From: Enoplosus armatus
Taxonomy: Eukaryota; Chordata; Actinopteri; Centrarchiformes; Enoplosidae
Direction: 5' to 3'
DNA: 64,000 bases
Assembly: GCF_043641665.1 (NCBI RefSeq)
Contig: NC_092198.1
Location: forward strand, 3,508,501-3,572,500
Below the pieces are notes generated by a model, which saw only the letters and a program-made list of their open reading frames with translations, was not told the origin of the DNA and searched no databases. The position numbers and the translations under genes are program-made. Positions 37,501 to 48,390 of the stretch are shown in pieces. Numbering within the stretch: position 1 is the stretch's first letter; every line of letters begins with the position of its first letter.

Positions 37501-37790
37501 TCGTAGACCAAATCTTTGCAGAATTTCGACTTCTATCTAAAAATTATAATTATACATTTTTGAGGACTTATGATCGATTTTCTGTCTGAAATGTGTTGCC
37601 AGTAGAAACTTTTACAATTGTGTGCTTTGAAAATAAAGAAATGAGGCTTAATACAATCTTCCAACCACATGGTGTCGCTGTTAATCGCTGTGTTCGCCTT
37701 TCCATTGTGAAATGAACCTTCTCGCTCGCCGTCGACAGTTTGACTAAACTTTATTGTCAGCTGGGTCTTTGGTAACTTGGTGAAAGAAAC
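34585..37790. other. DSE-NDUFAF4 intergenic region
   Basis: 3.2 kb of AT-rich DNA with no recognised gene on either strand. It contains an (AAT)6 run at 37210-37229 and short ATGTATGT repeats near 35821. It becomes somewhat GC-richer just before NDUFAF4 (from about 37670), where that gene's promoter must lie. Confidence 0.6.
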
Positions 37791-39199
37791 ATGGGGGCAC
37801 GGGTTGCGCGTATGTTCCGAAACTTCAACCTCGAAAACCGGGTACACCGAGAAATCTCTAAGGAGAAGCCGCTAGCAGCGCCTCGACACGCGGTCAGCGT
37901 CCCGCCGGCCGCCGGCCGCCCTGAAGGTGAGTGTCCGACACCTCTGCTGCTTTGTGTAACTGTCTCCTGGAGGGTCATGCCGGGCTGATTCCTCGGGAAA
38001 TTAAGCCTTCCAATGAAACCTCGGGAACAGTTTCCCTGTTGACGAGCATGGTGTGTGTTTCTGCAGCGGAGACAGCGGATCCGGTCAACCAGAAGAATGA
38101 CCCTCTGCTGGCCCACCTGAAGTCGGTCTATGTGGAGTCCCAAGATCCAGCAGCGGCAGCAGCGGCAGCAGAGGTCAGACTGGGACACTGTGTCCGTTTG
38201 TATGAGTGGCTCTGATGATGGCTGGTGTTTTATTTGATTTAATTTCAGTCGCTATTTCATTATTAGCCTATAATGACATTAAGAACACTTTTCCGGTCAT
38301 CTCTGGTCTCTCTGCTCAGCCCTGAGTCTGTTCCAAACATTTGAAATGATAGAAAGCATTAAAGTCTGTGACTGGATGCAGGAACTAAATACACTTATAT
38401 GAAGTGTGTGTGTGACAATGATGCAACGGTGTTGTGCCCTCACGTTTCGTAATAAGTGATGTAAAATGATGTTTGTCATTTTTGGCCACTTGGGGGCAGA
38501 ACTCCACACCAATCTGAAAACCACACACATTTAATGGCCTCCTGAAGTTGGTATAGCTGCTTAATCACACATCCAGCAGACAGCGAGTCATGTTTGTGTC
38601 CCCCTGAATGTAACGCTCTCTTTTAACTCTGTTTTCCCACCAACTCCTGAGAAAAATATCTAGCTCTTTAGCTGCTAAATGCTCCGCTGTGCCAGCCGCT
38701 AACTGTGGTCGATGAGAGCGGTGAGACTGAACCAGAACAGTAACGTTGAGGGCCAGAAAACCAAAACAAAGAGCTGAAAGAAGCTAAAACGCTCCGTAGA
38801 GCTGTGGGGAACTGCAGAGTTGGGTGGTAGGGGGATTTAAGACTTTTAGACTTTTATTTTAGACTAATTTCCTCCTGCTTAATCTTCCCACAGACATTTA
38901 AGGAAGTGACCGTGGATAAAGAAGTGGAGCGGCGGCCGCTAAGGTTCAGCTTACCAGGGGACCCGTACGGCTTGGTGGAGCTCACCGATGTTCCTAAAGG
39001 CAAACTGACAATCACTGAGGCCCTGAAGGCCCTGAGCAGCCACCAGAACAAGCCTCAGACGTGGACGCCGGAAACGATCGCTCAGGAATATTGCCTGGAC
39101 TTGAAAGACACAAAAGCTCTAATAGAGTTCTTCATCCCCTTCCATGTTCAGATCATACCACCCAAGGCCGCAAATGCCAAGCAGATAAAGGCTTCTTAA
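37791..39199 (+). CDS. NDUFAF4: NDUFAF4, mitochondrial complex I assembly factor 4
   Basis: Exons are 37791-37926, 38067-38173 and 38894-39199, all GT-AG, encoding 182 residues (175 in human). The protein helps assemble the membrane-proximal part of NADH:ubiquinone oxidoreductase, together with NDUFAF3. The N-terminus [20 protein letters not shown] matches the family's MGA...[12 protein letters not shown] signature, and Gly2 is kept, consistent with the N-myristoylation reported for the family. The middle has [14 protein letters not shown] (family LxFLKDVYVDSKDP). The C-terminus has [30 protein letters not shown] and FHVQIIPP, aligning with GKISIVEAL, TWTAEKIMQEYQL and FEVEIFPP. A run of seven alanines (residues 74-80), encoded by mixed GCA/GCG codons, sits just before the second donor and is not in the human protein as I recall it. 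Confidence 0.96.
38174..38893 (+). other. NDUFAF4 intron 2
   Basis: A 720-base intron. Its right half is a dispersed repeat (see the entry at 38573). Nothing else was recognised. Confidence 0.6.
38573..38850. repeat. repeat family C copy
   Basis: CATGTTTGTGTCCCCCTGAA, CTCTTTAGCTGCTAAATGCT and CCAGCCGCTAACTGTGG recur in near-identical order at 55035-55200 (CACGTTTGTGTCCACCTTAT, CTCTTTAGCTGCTAAATGCG, CGCCAGCTACTTCC). This is a non-coding dispersed teleost repeat, here inside NDUFAF4 intron 2. Confidence 0.6.
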
Positions 39200-39381
39200 G
39201 GACTGGATTGTTGGTGAATGATAGACAGTAGATAAAATATTACCTGATTTATTTATGTAGAGTTTTTCAAGCCTTGGGTTTGGACCTCATGTGAGGTTGT
39301 TTGATATGTCGATGAAATCATGGAACATATCATAGGTTGATACGTTGATATTTGTGAAACAAACCTAAGACAAATTGGAGT

Positions 39382-39396
39382 AATAAAATGAATAAA
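39382..39396 (+). terminator. NDUFAF4 poly(A) signals (candidate)
   Basis: Two AATAAA hexamers (39382-39387 and 39391-39396) lie about 185 bases after the stop. Further ones at about 40070 and 40131 are possible alternatives. Confidence 0.45.
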
Positions 39397-39525
39397 TAAG
39401 TTCTGAAGATTCCTCTATGATATTTAATAAAATGCAAAACTATTCGTAGGCCAATTCTCATGAGATTTTTAGGATCTTGAAACGGGACCAGAGGTCCAAA
39501 AGAAGGTTGATGAAACCCTGGTTTT

Positions 39526-39901
39526 AAAGGAATAATTTAGCAAAATATGATTATTAGCTGTCCTTCTGAGAGTGAGATGCGAAGATGGATCAATCTCCAT
39601 GTGTGTTAAGGATGTGGTTAGCCTAGCTTAGCATAAAGACTGGAAGGAAGAATAGTTCCAGGACGCAACATCCTCTAAAATCCTTTTTACAGTTGAGATA
39701 ACCTGTCAGTTAGTGAGCTTTAGATGTGTAGGTGTATCTTTTTCCCTTTTGACAGAACCAGGCTAGCTGTTTCCCCCCTGCTTCCAGTCTTTTTGCTAAG
39801 CTAGGCTAATCGTGTCCTGACTCCAGCTCTGTACTCTACACAGCTCACTCTCAGAAAGAAAGCAAATAAGCATACGTCACAAAATGCTGAATTATTGCTT
39901 T
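39526..39901. mobile_element. MITE-like element, family A, short copy
   Basis: The inverted ends are AAAGGAATAATTTAGCAAAA on the left and the complement of TTTTGTGACGTATGC...AATTATTGCTTT on the right. Both ends run on into CTGAGAGTGAG/CTCACTCTCAG. Inside are TAGCTTAGCATAAAGACTGG and, inverted, CCAGTCTTTTTGCTAAGCTA. The element is 376 bases and nearly self-complementary. Confidence 0.7.
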
Positions 39902-40603
39902 ATGGTGCAGAGGACAATAGACTATACAGTATGTATACCTGTCCAGTGGAAACAGTATTCTTTATGATACATAGCCATTTATTTCATTATGATAAGCGTT
40001 AGAAAGTATAGGAAGTGCTCCAAAAGCTGTGCTACCAAATATTACATCTAGCGTGTCAATAATTTAGTTTAATAAAGTTTTATTTTATGATTTAAACGGA
40101 TCTGTTAAAGTTACTGTACTATTAACAGTGAAATAAAGATTTGTGAAAACCAAGTACATTTGTTAATTTCAACTTATTTTAGAGACAATCGTGAGTTTTT
40201 CTCTAAAAATTGTATTATTATTTTCGACGACACGATCTTAGCGTCTCATTGATATATTGGCGTGTTTGTCAGTTGGTAGGAAGTTGAAGGTCTTTTTCCC
40301 AGCAGACATTTTGACTACAGCTGTGTACAAATATAAGTCTGAAGGCCTTCTCCTGTCGTCTCATGGCGGCGCAAAATAAAACTCCACTTGTGGATGAGGT
40401 TGGCCTTGTGGCACACCTTTTGAAAATAAAAGACTATTTTGTCTTTAATGTTATTTGTGGTGTTGGATCCCTAATGTAAAGTGGTTGTGTGGGTTTTATG
40501 AATTAGCACAATGTTTCACTTTCAACTCAGCAGTATTGTGTTGAAATCATATTTTAATATTTTTGCTTTTGCAATAACAGGATCCGTTTGTCATTTTTAC
40601 CAC

Positions 40604-40628
40604 CACACACACACACACACACACACAC
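40604..40628. repeat. (CA)n microsatellite
   Basis: A pure CA run of about 12 units between NDUFAF4 and GPR63. Confidence 0.95.
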
Positions 40629-41639
40629 CCGCACGTGCCCAAACACAGCACTTCCTCCAACCAAGCGTCGACCATTGAGTGTAGTTTGTCGTTTCTATTG
40701 GACGACGCTGGAAATGAGGCGTAACGCACGAAAAGTCCACTTTTGCTCATGCAACTGGCTTCTGTCGGTGTCAGTTATCACTGGATGTTCAAAGCTGCGT
40801 CAAACTGACCAGAGACAGCACGAAGCTGCGCTGTTCTCGCCTTCAAAATAAGGCAGTCAGATTACAGAAAGAAAGAAAGTGTCCAGAAAACTACATCAGC
40901 ATCACTGTGCTCAGTGGCATCATGGCAGTTAATACAAATAAAAGCTGCAGCTGGCCTATTGATATCTTTAAAACATATATATTGGTATACGGTGTGTTGT
41001 TTGAAAATAGTTGGAATTAATAGTAATTGAACCCCTTTCTGGTGCACATTTTCAGTTTTTTTTGCCAGAGCAGTAAAACCTAAATTATATTATATAATTA
41101 TATTCACTTTAACAAAAAGGATTCTAGTCAACGAGTCTTCACTTGCACTGTTACAATAGTCTGAAGTATATTTACATCCTTACTACAGTACGTTGGCCCT
41201 GTCATGCTGACTATATGCAGCTGTTAAAAAGTCAAACTTTTTGTACTTTTACTTAAGTAGCCTAGTTTTCTGAGGTCATGGGTCTTAATTCTCTTAGTTC
41301 AACCTCACTCACATATATTTAAATAAATAATTTAACTGTTGTATTACATTTTCAGTACATTTTATCTCCCTACATCATGGTCTATACTGCCATGCATGTC
41401 AATCTTGTGGAGAATATTAAACTTAAATTACATTAAAATGTTTTTATTTGTTTGTTTTTTCTTGTCTAAAAACAGTAGAAATTCAGAATCAGCCGTCTGA
41501 GACTCGGTAGCAACTGCCCTGTTTCCTTCCCCATAGCACAAGAGTGTCTATTATTTTAAAAATATTTTGGGGTTTAGCCAAAAGTAGTGGCAGAAATGTC
41601 TCGTTTGTATTTCTGAATATCTTCCGCATAAATGCACTT

Positions 41640-42210
41640 CTTTAGATGACTTTATTTTGAAAGGCCGGACAGGAAGCGGTGTGAGCTCGCTCTCGCCGCC
41701 TTGCCGCAGGGAGCCCACAGTGAAGTGCAGTGAAGTGCAGTGAAGTGCAGTTTGTGACAATTTGGGCCACTCAGTACACAGCCCCGACACATTTGGTGCT
41801 GGAGGATGAGCCGCGCACACCGCACATCTGCGTGAAGGAAAAGGATGGAGAAGAAAAAAAAGACGCCTGGAAAACGCAAAAATTAACATTTGCTGTGGTG
41901 TGCGTGGGTAAGCGGTGCTGAGTCTCTCGGGCTCCTCTGGAAACAAAGCGAGACTGACCAAATGCGGATTCTACTTCATCTCCGGCTCCGGTTGTGTGTC
42001 GGCAGCGGCTGTTGATTTAAAACCGCACCGCTGCGGGGCCTGCGTTTTGAAAAAGCACAGCTGGCCTACTTGTGTTTGACAGAAGAACTGTTTTTAACTC
42101 CGGCGAGGAGGAGGAAACATTTTGGGCGGCGAGATGCACCATTTGGAGGACTGAGCTCCAGCTCTTCACCCCCCCCCCCTCCGGAGCTCCAACATGGGAG
42201 AGTGAAGCAG
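41640..42210 (+). promoter_or_regulatory. putative GPR63 promoter and non-coding exon 1
   Basis: A CpG-rich island surrounded by AT-rich DNA. It ends in the donor-like AAGCAG/GTAACT at 42210/42211 and contains three copies of TGAAGTGCAG (41721-41750) and a C-run (42168-42181). The GPR63 coding exon starts 4.1 kb downstream after an acceptor at 46322, so a non-coding first exon is inferred. Confidence 0.45.
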
Positions 42211-44133
42211 GTAACTGAACATCACAGAGTCGGTCAGCTTCACATATTATCAGCCACACATGTTTTCCTAAATGCCGAAACGGAGACGTCAATGTGTCTG
42301 TATCTCTCCCACCGACCCCCCCGTGAATCACTGCGTTTGTCGTCTCAACCATTTTGGTGGCACAACAACGCGACAGTCCGGGCTACCGAACTACCGAATC
42401 AAAACAAGCTCTTTAACGCTAAATGGCGAGCGGCGAGCGGCGAGCTGCGGGGTTTGGCCCGACCGGCTCTTATTTGAGGTCTGAATGAGGTGTGATTCCG
42501 TTCGGCATTGATTTTTCCCAACGTTTGGATCAATTTCCAGGACACCTCTGAGATTTGCTTAATGAATAGAGTTCAGTCTGAATCCATCTTCCAGTGACAC
42601 CACCGCCATGTCTCTAACATATGGCAACTTGCTCCCTTATTAGACTTGTTTTATAGTTGGAAAACTGCACTGATTTACATGTTCTGTGTGTAACAACACA
42701 TGTGCCAAACTTAGTACAGAAAGTGAACAAAAGCTAGTCATTTCCTGTATGGAGAATTAAATGACTATTATTCAAGCAAAGACAGTTCCTACACATTATC
42801 AGCAGTTTGTGCAATTTAATCTCTACTGAATCCCTAAATGTTGCACGAGTGTATAGCATTGAGATGTTCCACTTTTCCATCTTTCTGACTGTATGTGGTT
42901 TGAATTCCCAGAAGGTAAGTTTCGCAAAAGGGTCCACCAATGCAATACATGACGATTTAAGTGGTTAGTATTAGAGGAAAATATGTGGATCAAGTTATGC
43001 AAATTTGTTTGGTCATCTCAATTTATTCAATTTCAAAAATTCACAGATTCAAATTCAAAATTTTAATATTTTAGTGGTTTTTCAAATGAATGAATATTCA
43101 GTTGTGATGTCACCTTTTCAAACCTTTGAATGAATCTGAACTAACGCGTCATTCGTTTGAGTAAATTCAAGCTGAAACTAGGCCGGAGAGTCAACGTTCA
43201 ACGCTCGCCTTCACTCCCTCACGCAACTGAAAAGCTAACTTTACTTTAAGGCACTTGCATTTTAAAGAGGCAGCGAGCTGCCTTGCCTTTATCTTCAACT
43301 TTTTCTAATCCAAAACGCTTCCACACGTTAGCGTTAAAGTGGTTTGGGGTTAAGATTTTCTGTTCGACGTGGTTGGTTAGTTAGTTTTGTCCATTGTGCG
43401 TGAGCAAAGGAAGCAACTATAGCCTCATGTACTGATAAGGCTTCAGGGCATGCAGTGGGTCAGACAGACAGGGCATTTTAGGAACATATGTATAACGTAT
43501 GGAGTACGCGATGTGAGCTGGAAACGTACTCAGCTGCCCCAAAATGCATTGCGTCTCTTAAGACTGTGCAGTGGCTCCTCAGGACCCGGGGCGTTAAGGT
43601 AAAGAGGAAAAGACGCGGGAGCTCACATATGTAATGTACTGTAGAAAAAATAAAAAATGAAAACTAGAATATTTAGATTTAGTGGAAGACGTTTCATTGG
43701 TAGCTGGGACCCGCCATGCGATCGATACAGTCATGTGATGCAGGGCAGACGTATTGCTCAAGTACTTCAGTGTGAACACTCTGCTGGTACTTGATTGTTA
43801 TTCTAGTACGCAGCATGCAGTACATAATGTTCGAGTTAGTATGCGATTTGACTAAACCCAATCCAACATTTAACCCTCAGTGTATTCGATTTCTTTCCAC
43901 AGATACTGTATTATCGAATAAGCTGTAACTATTCATTTCCATCAAACTTACATTGGCAAATATGCAGAAATCATGTCATTTACAGATACAACAACAATGC
44001 CATCTGACATAAACAAGGTACACTCTGACAGGTTGTTATTGCCATAAACTTGTAAATCATGCATTTACTAGGCAGGTTTCCAGTACACCCTTTGTCTCAT
44101 TTTGTGATTCAAGGTTATAAGATGAAAAACTCT

Positions 44134-44154
44134 CACACACACACACACACACAC
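44134..44154. repeat. (CA)n microsatellite
   Basis: A pure CA run of about 10 units. Confidence 0.95.
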
Positions 44155-45130
44155 TGCGCATATTCTCTCTGCAACTCTCCATTGCATAATTGCGTTGCCA
44201 CACACAGTGTTTGAACAATTCCCAGTCGTTTTAGAATGCCAAGTGGCCGATCATCCGTCTTTACTGCAGGTTTACTTGATTGCCTGGAGGCTGAAGTGGC
44301 TATTTCAACATTTGAGGTCACTCCGCTCCTAAATGAAGGGAAAGAGATATGTCATTACCCCCACCCCCCCCCCCCACCCCCCCCGCGCAGAGCTAGACTA
44401 CCGCACGGTTCAGTATTGTGATCCACAAGGCCCTTTTAGAAAATGTGCCGTGTGTGGATGGGAGGTGAATGGAGCAGGAAGTAGGCCGAGATTTCAACCA
44501 GTTTCTTATTTGCTCTTCATTGTGATGAAGCGGTGGGTAATTGCAGCAGACAATATGCTTGTCATCAAAGCAACGTCTTCCCAGCTTCACTGCTGCCCGC
44601 CTGTTTATCTCCTTACAGCAGCCTTTTCTCTCTAGACTGTGTTGATAACACTATCTGTTAACTGGCTACGTATCCAGGTATCAGCCGCATCCGACCTTGT
44701 GGTTTAACATGGCTACATAAAAGGCTCGCATGCACCGTTCTCATGATCATTTTATTTGCTTGACTCTTCCACCCACACTGAAAATGAATGGAAAAGCTTA
44801 ATTTATGCGAATTAATCATTTAAAGTACTTACAAACGGACTCTCAAATGGACCACATTTATTATTTGGCATTTGCTGCTCAGCCATTGTAAATGATACCA
44901 GGCAGTCTGAAATAACAGTGTCTAATGTTTAAACAAGTGATAAGCGTTTTTATTGCAGTATTTGACTTGTCCCCAGTTGAACACTGGCTGTTGGTTACTG
45001 GCAGCGGTTAAGAAAAGCACTTTAACAGGATTTCTTATCGCATTTCAGGCAAACAGAAGAGAATTTTTTTTTTATATCTCTTTAGACGAATGTTTTCCAG
45101 TTGCATTTTCGTTTATATTCTACTCGTTTA

Positions 45131-45815
45131 TATTGTTCTGAAGCATTTTGGGGAATACACCTTCTTTCTCTTTCTCTCTGAGATGAAATGAGAAGATTAA
45201 TAGCACTCTGCTTAGCAGAGCCTAGCTTAGCATAAAGACTGGAAGCAAGGAGAAACAGCTAGCCTGGCTCCATCCTAACAAAAGCTAACAAAATCCACCT
45301 ACCGGCACCTCTAAAGCCCACTGATTAACATCGTTTGTTAATATTTATATTAACACAATATGTATTTAGTATTTTTAGCTGCAGTAATGCAAAGTAACTA
45401 CTACCTGATGAACAGCAGAGTATTCTCTGAGACACTTCTGTGTAGCATCTCTGGCTACAGTGTGGTTTTCCCAGATATGGTCAGTGAGCACAGGTTTTGG
45501 TTTTGGTGTCTGTACAGGTTCGATGGTACCAAACCCGGCAAGTTCACTGTGACAACAACACTCTAGGAAGCTGTGCAGCAGTACAATAATTACACCCTGC
45601 AGCTCCCTCTAAAATGACTGATTCAGATTCTCTCCATGTACAGATTAAACAGTATTTGTAAGTGCAGAGGAGTTGGAAGGTTTATTTTTGAACTTTGGAG
45701 CCAGACGAGTTGTTCCAGTCGGACTCCAGCTCTACTTAATGACATGAGATTGATATTGATCTTTTCATCTCACGGTCAGAAAGAAAGTGAATAGTTTCCC
45801 CAAAATGTTGTCCAC
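45131..45815. mobile_element. MITE-like element, family A, long copy
   Basis: The left end GCATTTTGGGGAATACAC and the right end TAGTTTCCCCAAAATGTTG are inverted repeats. The left interior has GAGCCTAGCTTAGCATAAAG then GAAACAGCTAGCCTGGCTCC, the signature of the family. The right interior is strongly diverged. It lies about 500 bases upstream of the GPR63 coding exon. Confidence 0.65.
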
Positions 45816-46324
45816 TGTGCCTTACTGACTTACTTTCAAGCAGGTCATCAAACTCATTCAGCTTACCCACATTTTCTGATGTGCTGAGTTGTAGAGAAGC
45901 AACAAAAAACAGAGGGAAGACTGAAGTGTGCAGCTTCCACGGTTCATTTTATTTTTAATCGTAACACTAACTGAATCCGTCACGCTTTGATGCATACAAA
46001 ATCGTAGCTGTAAGTTAACCAAGTTGTGATTAGCTTCTGTTGAAGGAAGGGAAGTAGTCTGCATGTAAATCAATTGGAAATGGCTGCAATTCAAATTCAC
46101 ACTGCTTTTTTTTGTTGTTGTCAATATTAATCATTTGTCTCATTCTGGTAGATTCTGCAGGTTTGAGAGAGATCATGGCGGTGTGAATTAATTGGGGGAG
46201 ATGCAGGCATATAACCCTGAATGGATTTTAGGAAGTGATGCTGCTTTAATCTGGTTTTGTAATGCTCTTTCACATGCCCTTGGAATTCACTACATTTTTG
46301 TATACGTCTTAGGGTCTTGCAGCC

Positions 46325-46390
46325 ATGAAGACGCCGCCATGTTGCGTTGAGCTGGGAGTATCTGCATCTACGGCACCATGTTTAGCGTGA
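46325..46390 (+). CDS. upstream ORF 1 of GPR63
   Basis: ATG two bases after the predicted acceptor (46322), in a good initiation context (GCC before ATG), opens a 21-codon ORF ending in TGA at 46388-46390, 37 bases before the GPR63 start. It would be in the mature 5' UTR. Its translation is inferred. Confidence 0.4.
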   Translation: MKTPPCCVELGVSASTAPCLA

Positions 46391-46404
46391 GCTCACCACT
46401 AACG

Positions 46405-46509
46405 ATGCCTATTCACCCTGGGGAAGAATGGTTCACTCCACTACTGTTCCCCTTCCAGAGGCAGGGGACGTTAACGCCAGTCTCTGCTGCCTCGTTACGG
46501 GGCTGCTGA
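46405..46509 (+). CDS. upstream ORF 2 overlapping the GPR63 start
   Basis: ATG at 46405 with A at -3 opens a 34-codon ORF in another frame. It passes over the GPR63 ATG (46428) and stops at TGA 46507-46509. Ribosomes starting here would miss the receptor start. Function is inferred from position only. Confidence 0.35.
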   Translation: MPIHPGEEWFTPLLFPFQRQGTLTPVSAASLRGC

Positions 46510-47660
46510 GCCTTTCCGAGAGGCCGTCGATGGAGAACATCGCCATGGTGAACGTTTCCCTGAGCTCCAGGTCACCGCCGGAGCCAGTCACGCCAACAGC
46601 GGAGGCCCTGGAGAGCCTGCAAGGCATCAGCCTACCTCTGCAGGTCTTCTTCTGCTTCATCATGGTCGCCATCCTGCTTTTGGCTCTGTTGGGAAACGTG
46701 GTGGTGTGCCTGATGGTGTACCAGAGATCTGCCATGCGCTCGGCCATCAACATCCTCTTGGCGAGCCTGGCGTTTGCAGACATGATGCTGGCCATCCTGA
46801 ACATGCCCTTTGCTCTGGTTACCGTCATGACCACCCAGTGGATTTTCGGAGACGTTTTCTGTCGGGTTTCGGCCATGCTCTTTTGGTTCTTTGTGATGGA
46901 GGGCGTGGCTATACTGCTTATAATAAGCATAGATCGTTTTCTCATTATTGTCCAGAAGCAAGATAAGCTGAGCCCACAGAGAGCTAAAGTGCTCATAGTG
47001 GTCACATGGGGACTCTCTTTCATTTTCTCTTTCCCCCTGGCTGTAGGTTCCCCTCCCCTACAGATCCCTCCCAGGGCCCCTCAGTGTGTATTTGGCTACA
47101 GCATTGAGCCTGGTTACCACGCCTATGTATTAGTACTAATGCTAGTCTTCTTCTTCATACCTTTCATGGTCATGCTGTACACATTTATGGGGATCCTGAA
47201 CACCATCCGCCACAACGCCATCCGCATCCATAGCCACCCAGACAGCATCTGTCTGAGCCAGGCCAGCAAACTGGGCCTGCTGAGCCTCCAGAGGCCCTTC
47301 CAAATGAACATAGACATGAGCTTCAAAACCCGTGCCTTCACCACCATCCTCATCCTCTTCTCTGTGTTTACAGTGTGCTGGGCGCCCTTCACTGCCTACA
47401 GTCTGGTAGCTACCTTCAGTGACGGCTTCTACCATAAAGACAGCTTTTTTCAAATCAGCACATGGGTCCTGTGGTTGTGCTACCTCAAGTCAGCCCTTAA
47501 CCCTCTTATTTACTACTGGCGGATCAAGAAGTTCCGCGATGCCTGCCTTGATCTGATGCCCAAGTACTTCAAGTTTCTTCCTCAGCTGCCAGGCAACACA
47601 AAGAGGCGCATACAGCCGAGCGCAGTGTATGTGTGCGGAGAGCATCGCTCTGTGGTTTAA
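46428..47660 (+). CDS. GPR63: GPR63, orphan class A G-protein-coupled receptor
   Basis: A single coding exon of 410 residues (419 in human) for a plasma-membrane receptor, suggested in mammals to respond to lipid ligands such as sphingosine-1-phosphate. The sequence shows seven membrane segments: about 72-98, 106-132, 144-166, 186-207, 232-256, 304-328 and 342-364. Class A landmarks are Asn90 in GN (TM1), Asp118 in LAFAD (TM2), Cys145 and Cys220 for the extracellular disulfide, DRF at 169-171 in place of DRY, CWAPF at 317-321 (TM6) and NPLIYY at 358-363 (TM7). DRF is also the mammalian GPR63 form. Asn16 (NAS) and Asn42 (NVS) are potential N-glycosylation sites. The conserved C-terminus is SAVYVCGEHRSVV. 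The MV start in a strong context matches the family N-terminus, which otherwise diverges. Long ORFs on the opposite strand here are shadows. Confidence 0.97.
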   Translation: MVHSTTVPLPEAGDVNASLCCLVTGLLSLSERPSMENIAMVNVSLSSRSPPEPVTPTAEALESLQGISLPLQVFFCFIMVAILLLALLGNVVVCLMVYQRSAMRSAINILLASLAFADMMLAILNMPFALVTVMTTQWIFGDVFCRVSAMLFWFFVMEGVAILLIISIDRFLIIVQKQDKLSPQRAKVLIVVTWGLSFIFSFPLAVGSPPLQIPPRAPQCVFGYSIEPGYHAYVLVLMLVFFFIPFMVMLYTFMGILNTIRHNAIRIHSHPDSICLSQASKLGLLSLQRPFQMNIDMSFKTRAFTTILILFSVFTVCWAPFTAYSLVATFSDGFYHKDSFFQISTWVLWLCYLKSALNPLIYYWRIKKFRDACLDLMPKYFKFLPQLPGNTKRRIQPSAVYVCGEHRSVV

Positions 47661-48210
47661 AAGAGGAATCCACCCTCAAACACATCAACACTGTTAAAAA
47701 CACATCTTTACATAATGTACTGTTGCAGTTCTGGGCCTGTTTTCTTGTTTGGTGGTATACTTCTCTTTGGCAGGTGTTCAGAGCAAAAACAACGGCGCAT
47801 TAAAACAGACAAGTGGCCGCGTTGGTGGGGGAGGGGGGGGCGTCTTGCTGCAGGTACCAGGTGAGAAGATGAAATACAATCCAGGAAGTCCAGTTCATGG
47901 CAAACACCCATGAGTTCGAGCTCTAAGGCTCAGCAGATACCAAAACACCTGTGCATCGTGGTTTATTAGACAGGGTTTCACAGCTTTGGAATAGGGCTGG
48001 CTACTGTTTGAAATGGTTCAATACTAGTTCCGATATCATACCTGAGTTTCAGATTTTCTACAAAACTCTTTTGTCATTTACAAAAGAAGCCAAACTTGTC
48101 TAGCTGTTTGTATTTCGACAACTTTTAAATCTTGACAAGAACTTGAATTATAACTAGAGCTTTGCCTTAATTAAAATTGGCTACACTTTAATGTGATAAA
48201 ATATTCTAAA

Positions 48211-48390
48211 CTCAGGGTTCACTTACTAGATTTTTAATAATGGAACTTGCTCAGGTGAGACCAAAACACGGAACTTCTGCCGCGTGATAACAAAAGGTTT
48301 TATAAGGTGGGGAGTTTGTAACCCCGGTCTCTGTTCAGGCTTTTGGGTATGGTTGAAAGGTCCAGAAATAGCTAGTAAGTGAACCTTGAG
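48211..48390. mobile_element. small MITE in the GPR63 3' UTR
   Basis: The ends CTCAGGGTTCACTTACTAG and CTAGTAAGTGAACCTTGAG are inverted repeats of 19 bases with one mismatch. The 180-base element has no ORF. The family was not identified. Confidence 0.65.

Larger units (their letters stand above)
39200..41639. other. NDUFAF4 3' UTR and intergenic region
   Basis: There is no coding sequence. It holds the family A copy, a (CA)12 run (40604-40628) and otherwise unique AT-rich DNA. Confidence 0.6.
42211..46322 (+). other. putative GPR63 5' UTR intron
   Basis: 4.1 kb with no recognised gene. It contains a (CA)10 run (44134-44154), a near-pure C tract (44358-44384) and a family A element (45131-45815). 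Confidence 0.5.

Noticed and set aside
46433..47453. Several long open frames on the minus strand opposite GPR63, and others opposite the last DSE exon (31994-33264).
   Set aside because: They are antisense shadows of strongly conserved coding exons. Their translations resemble no family and lack plausible starts or splice sites.
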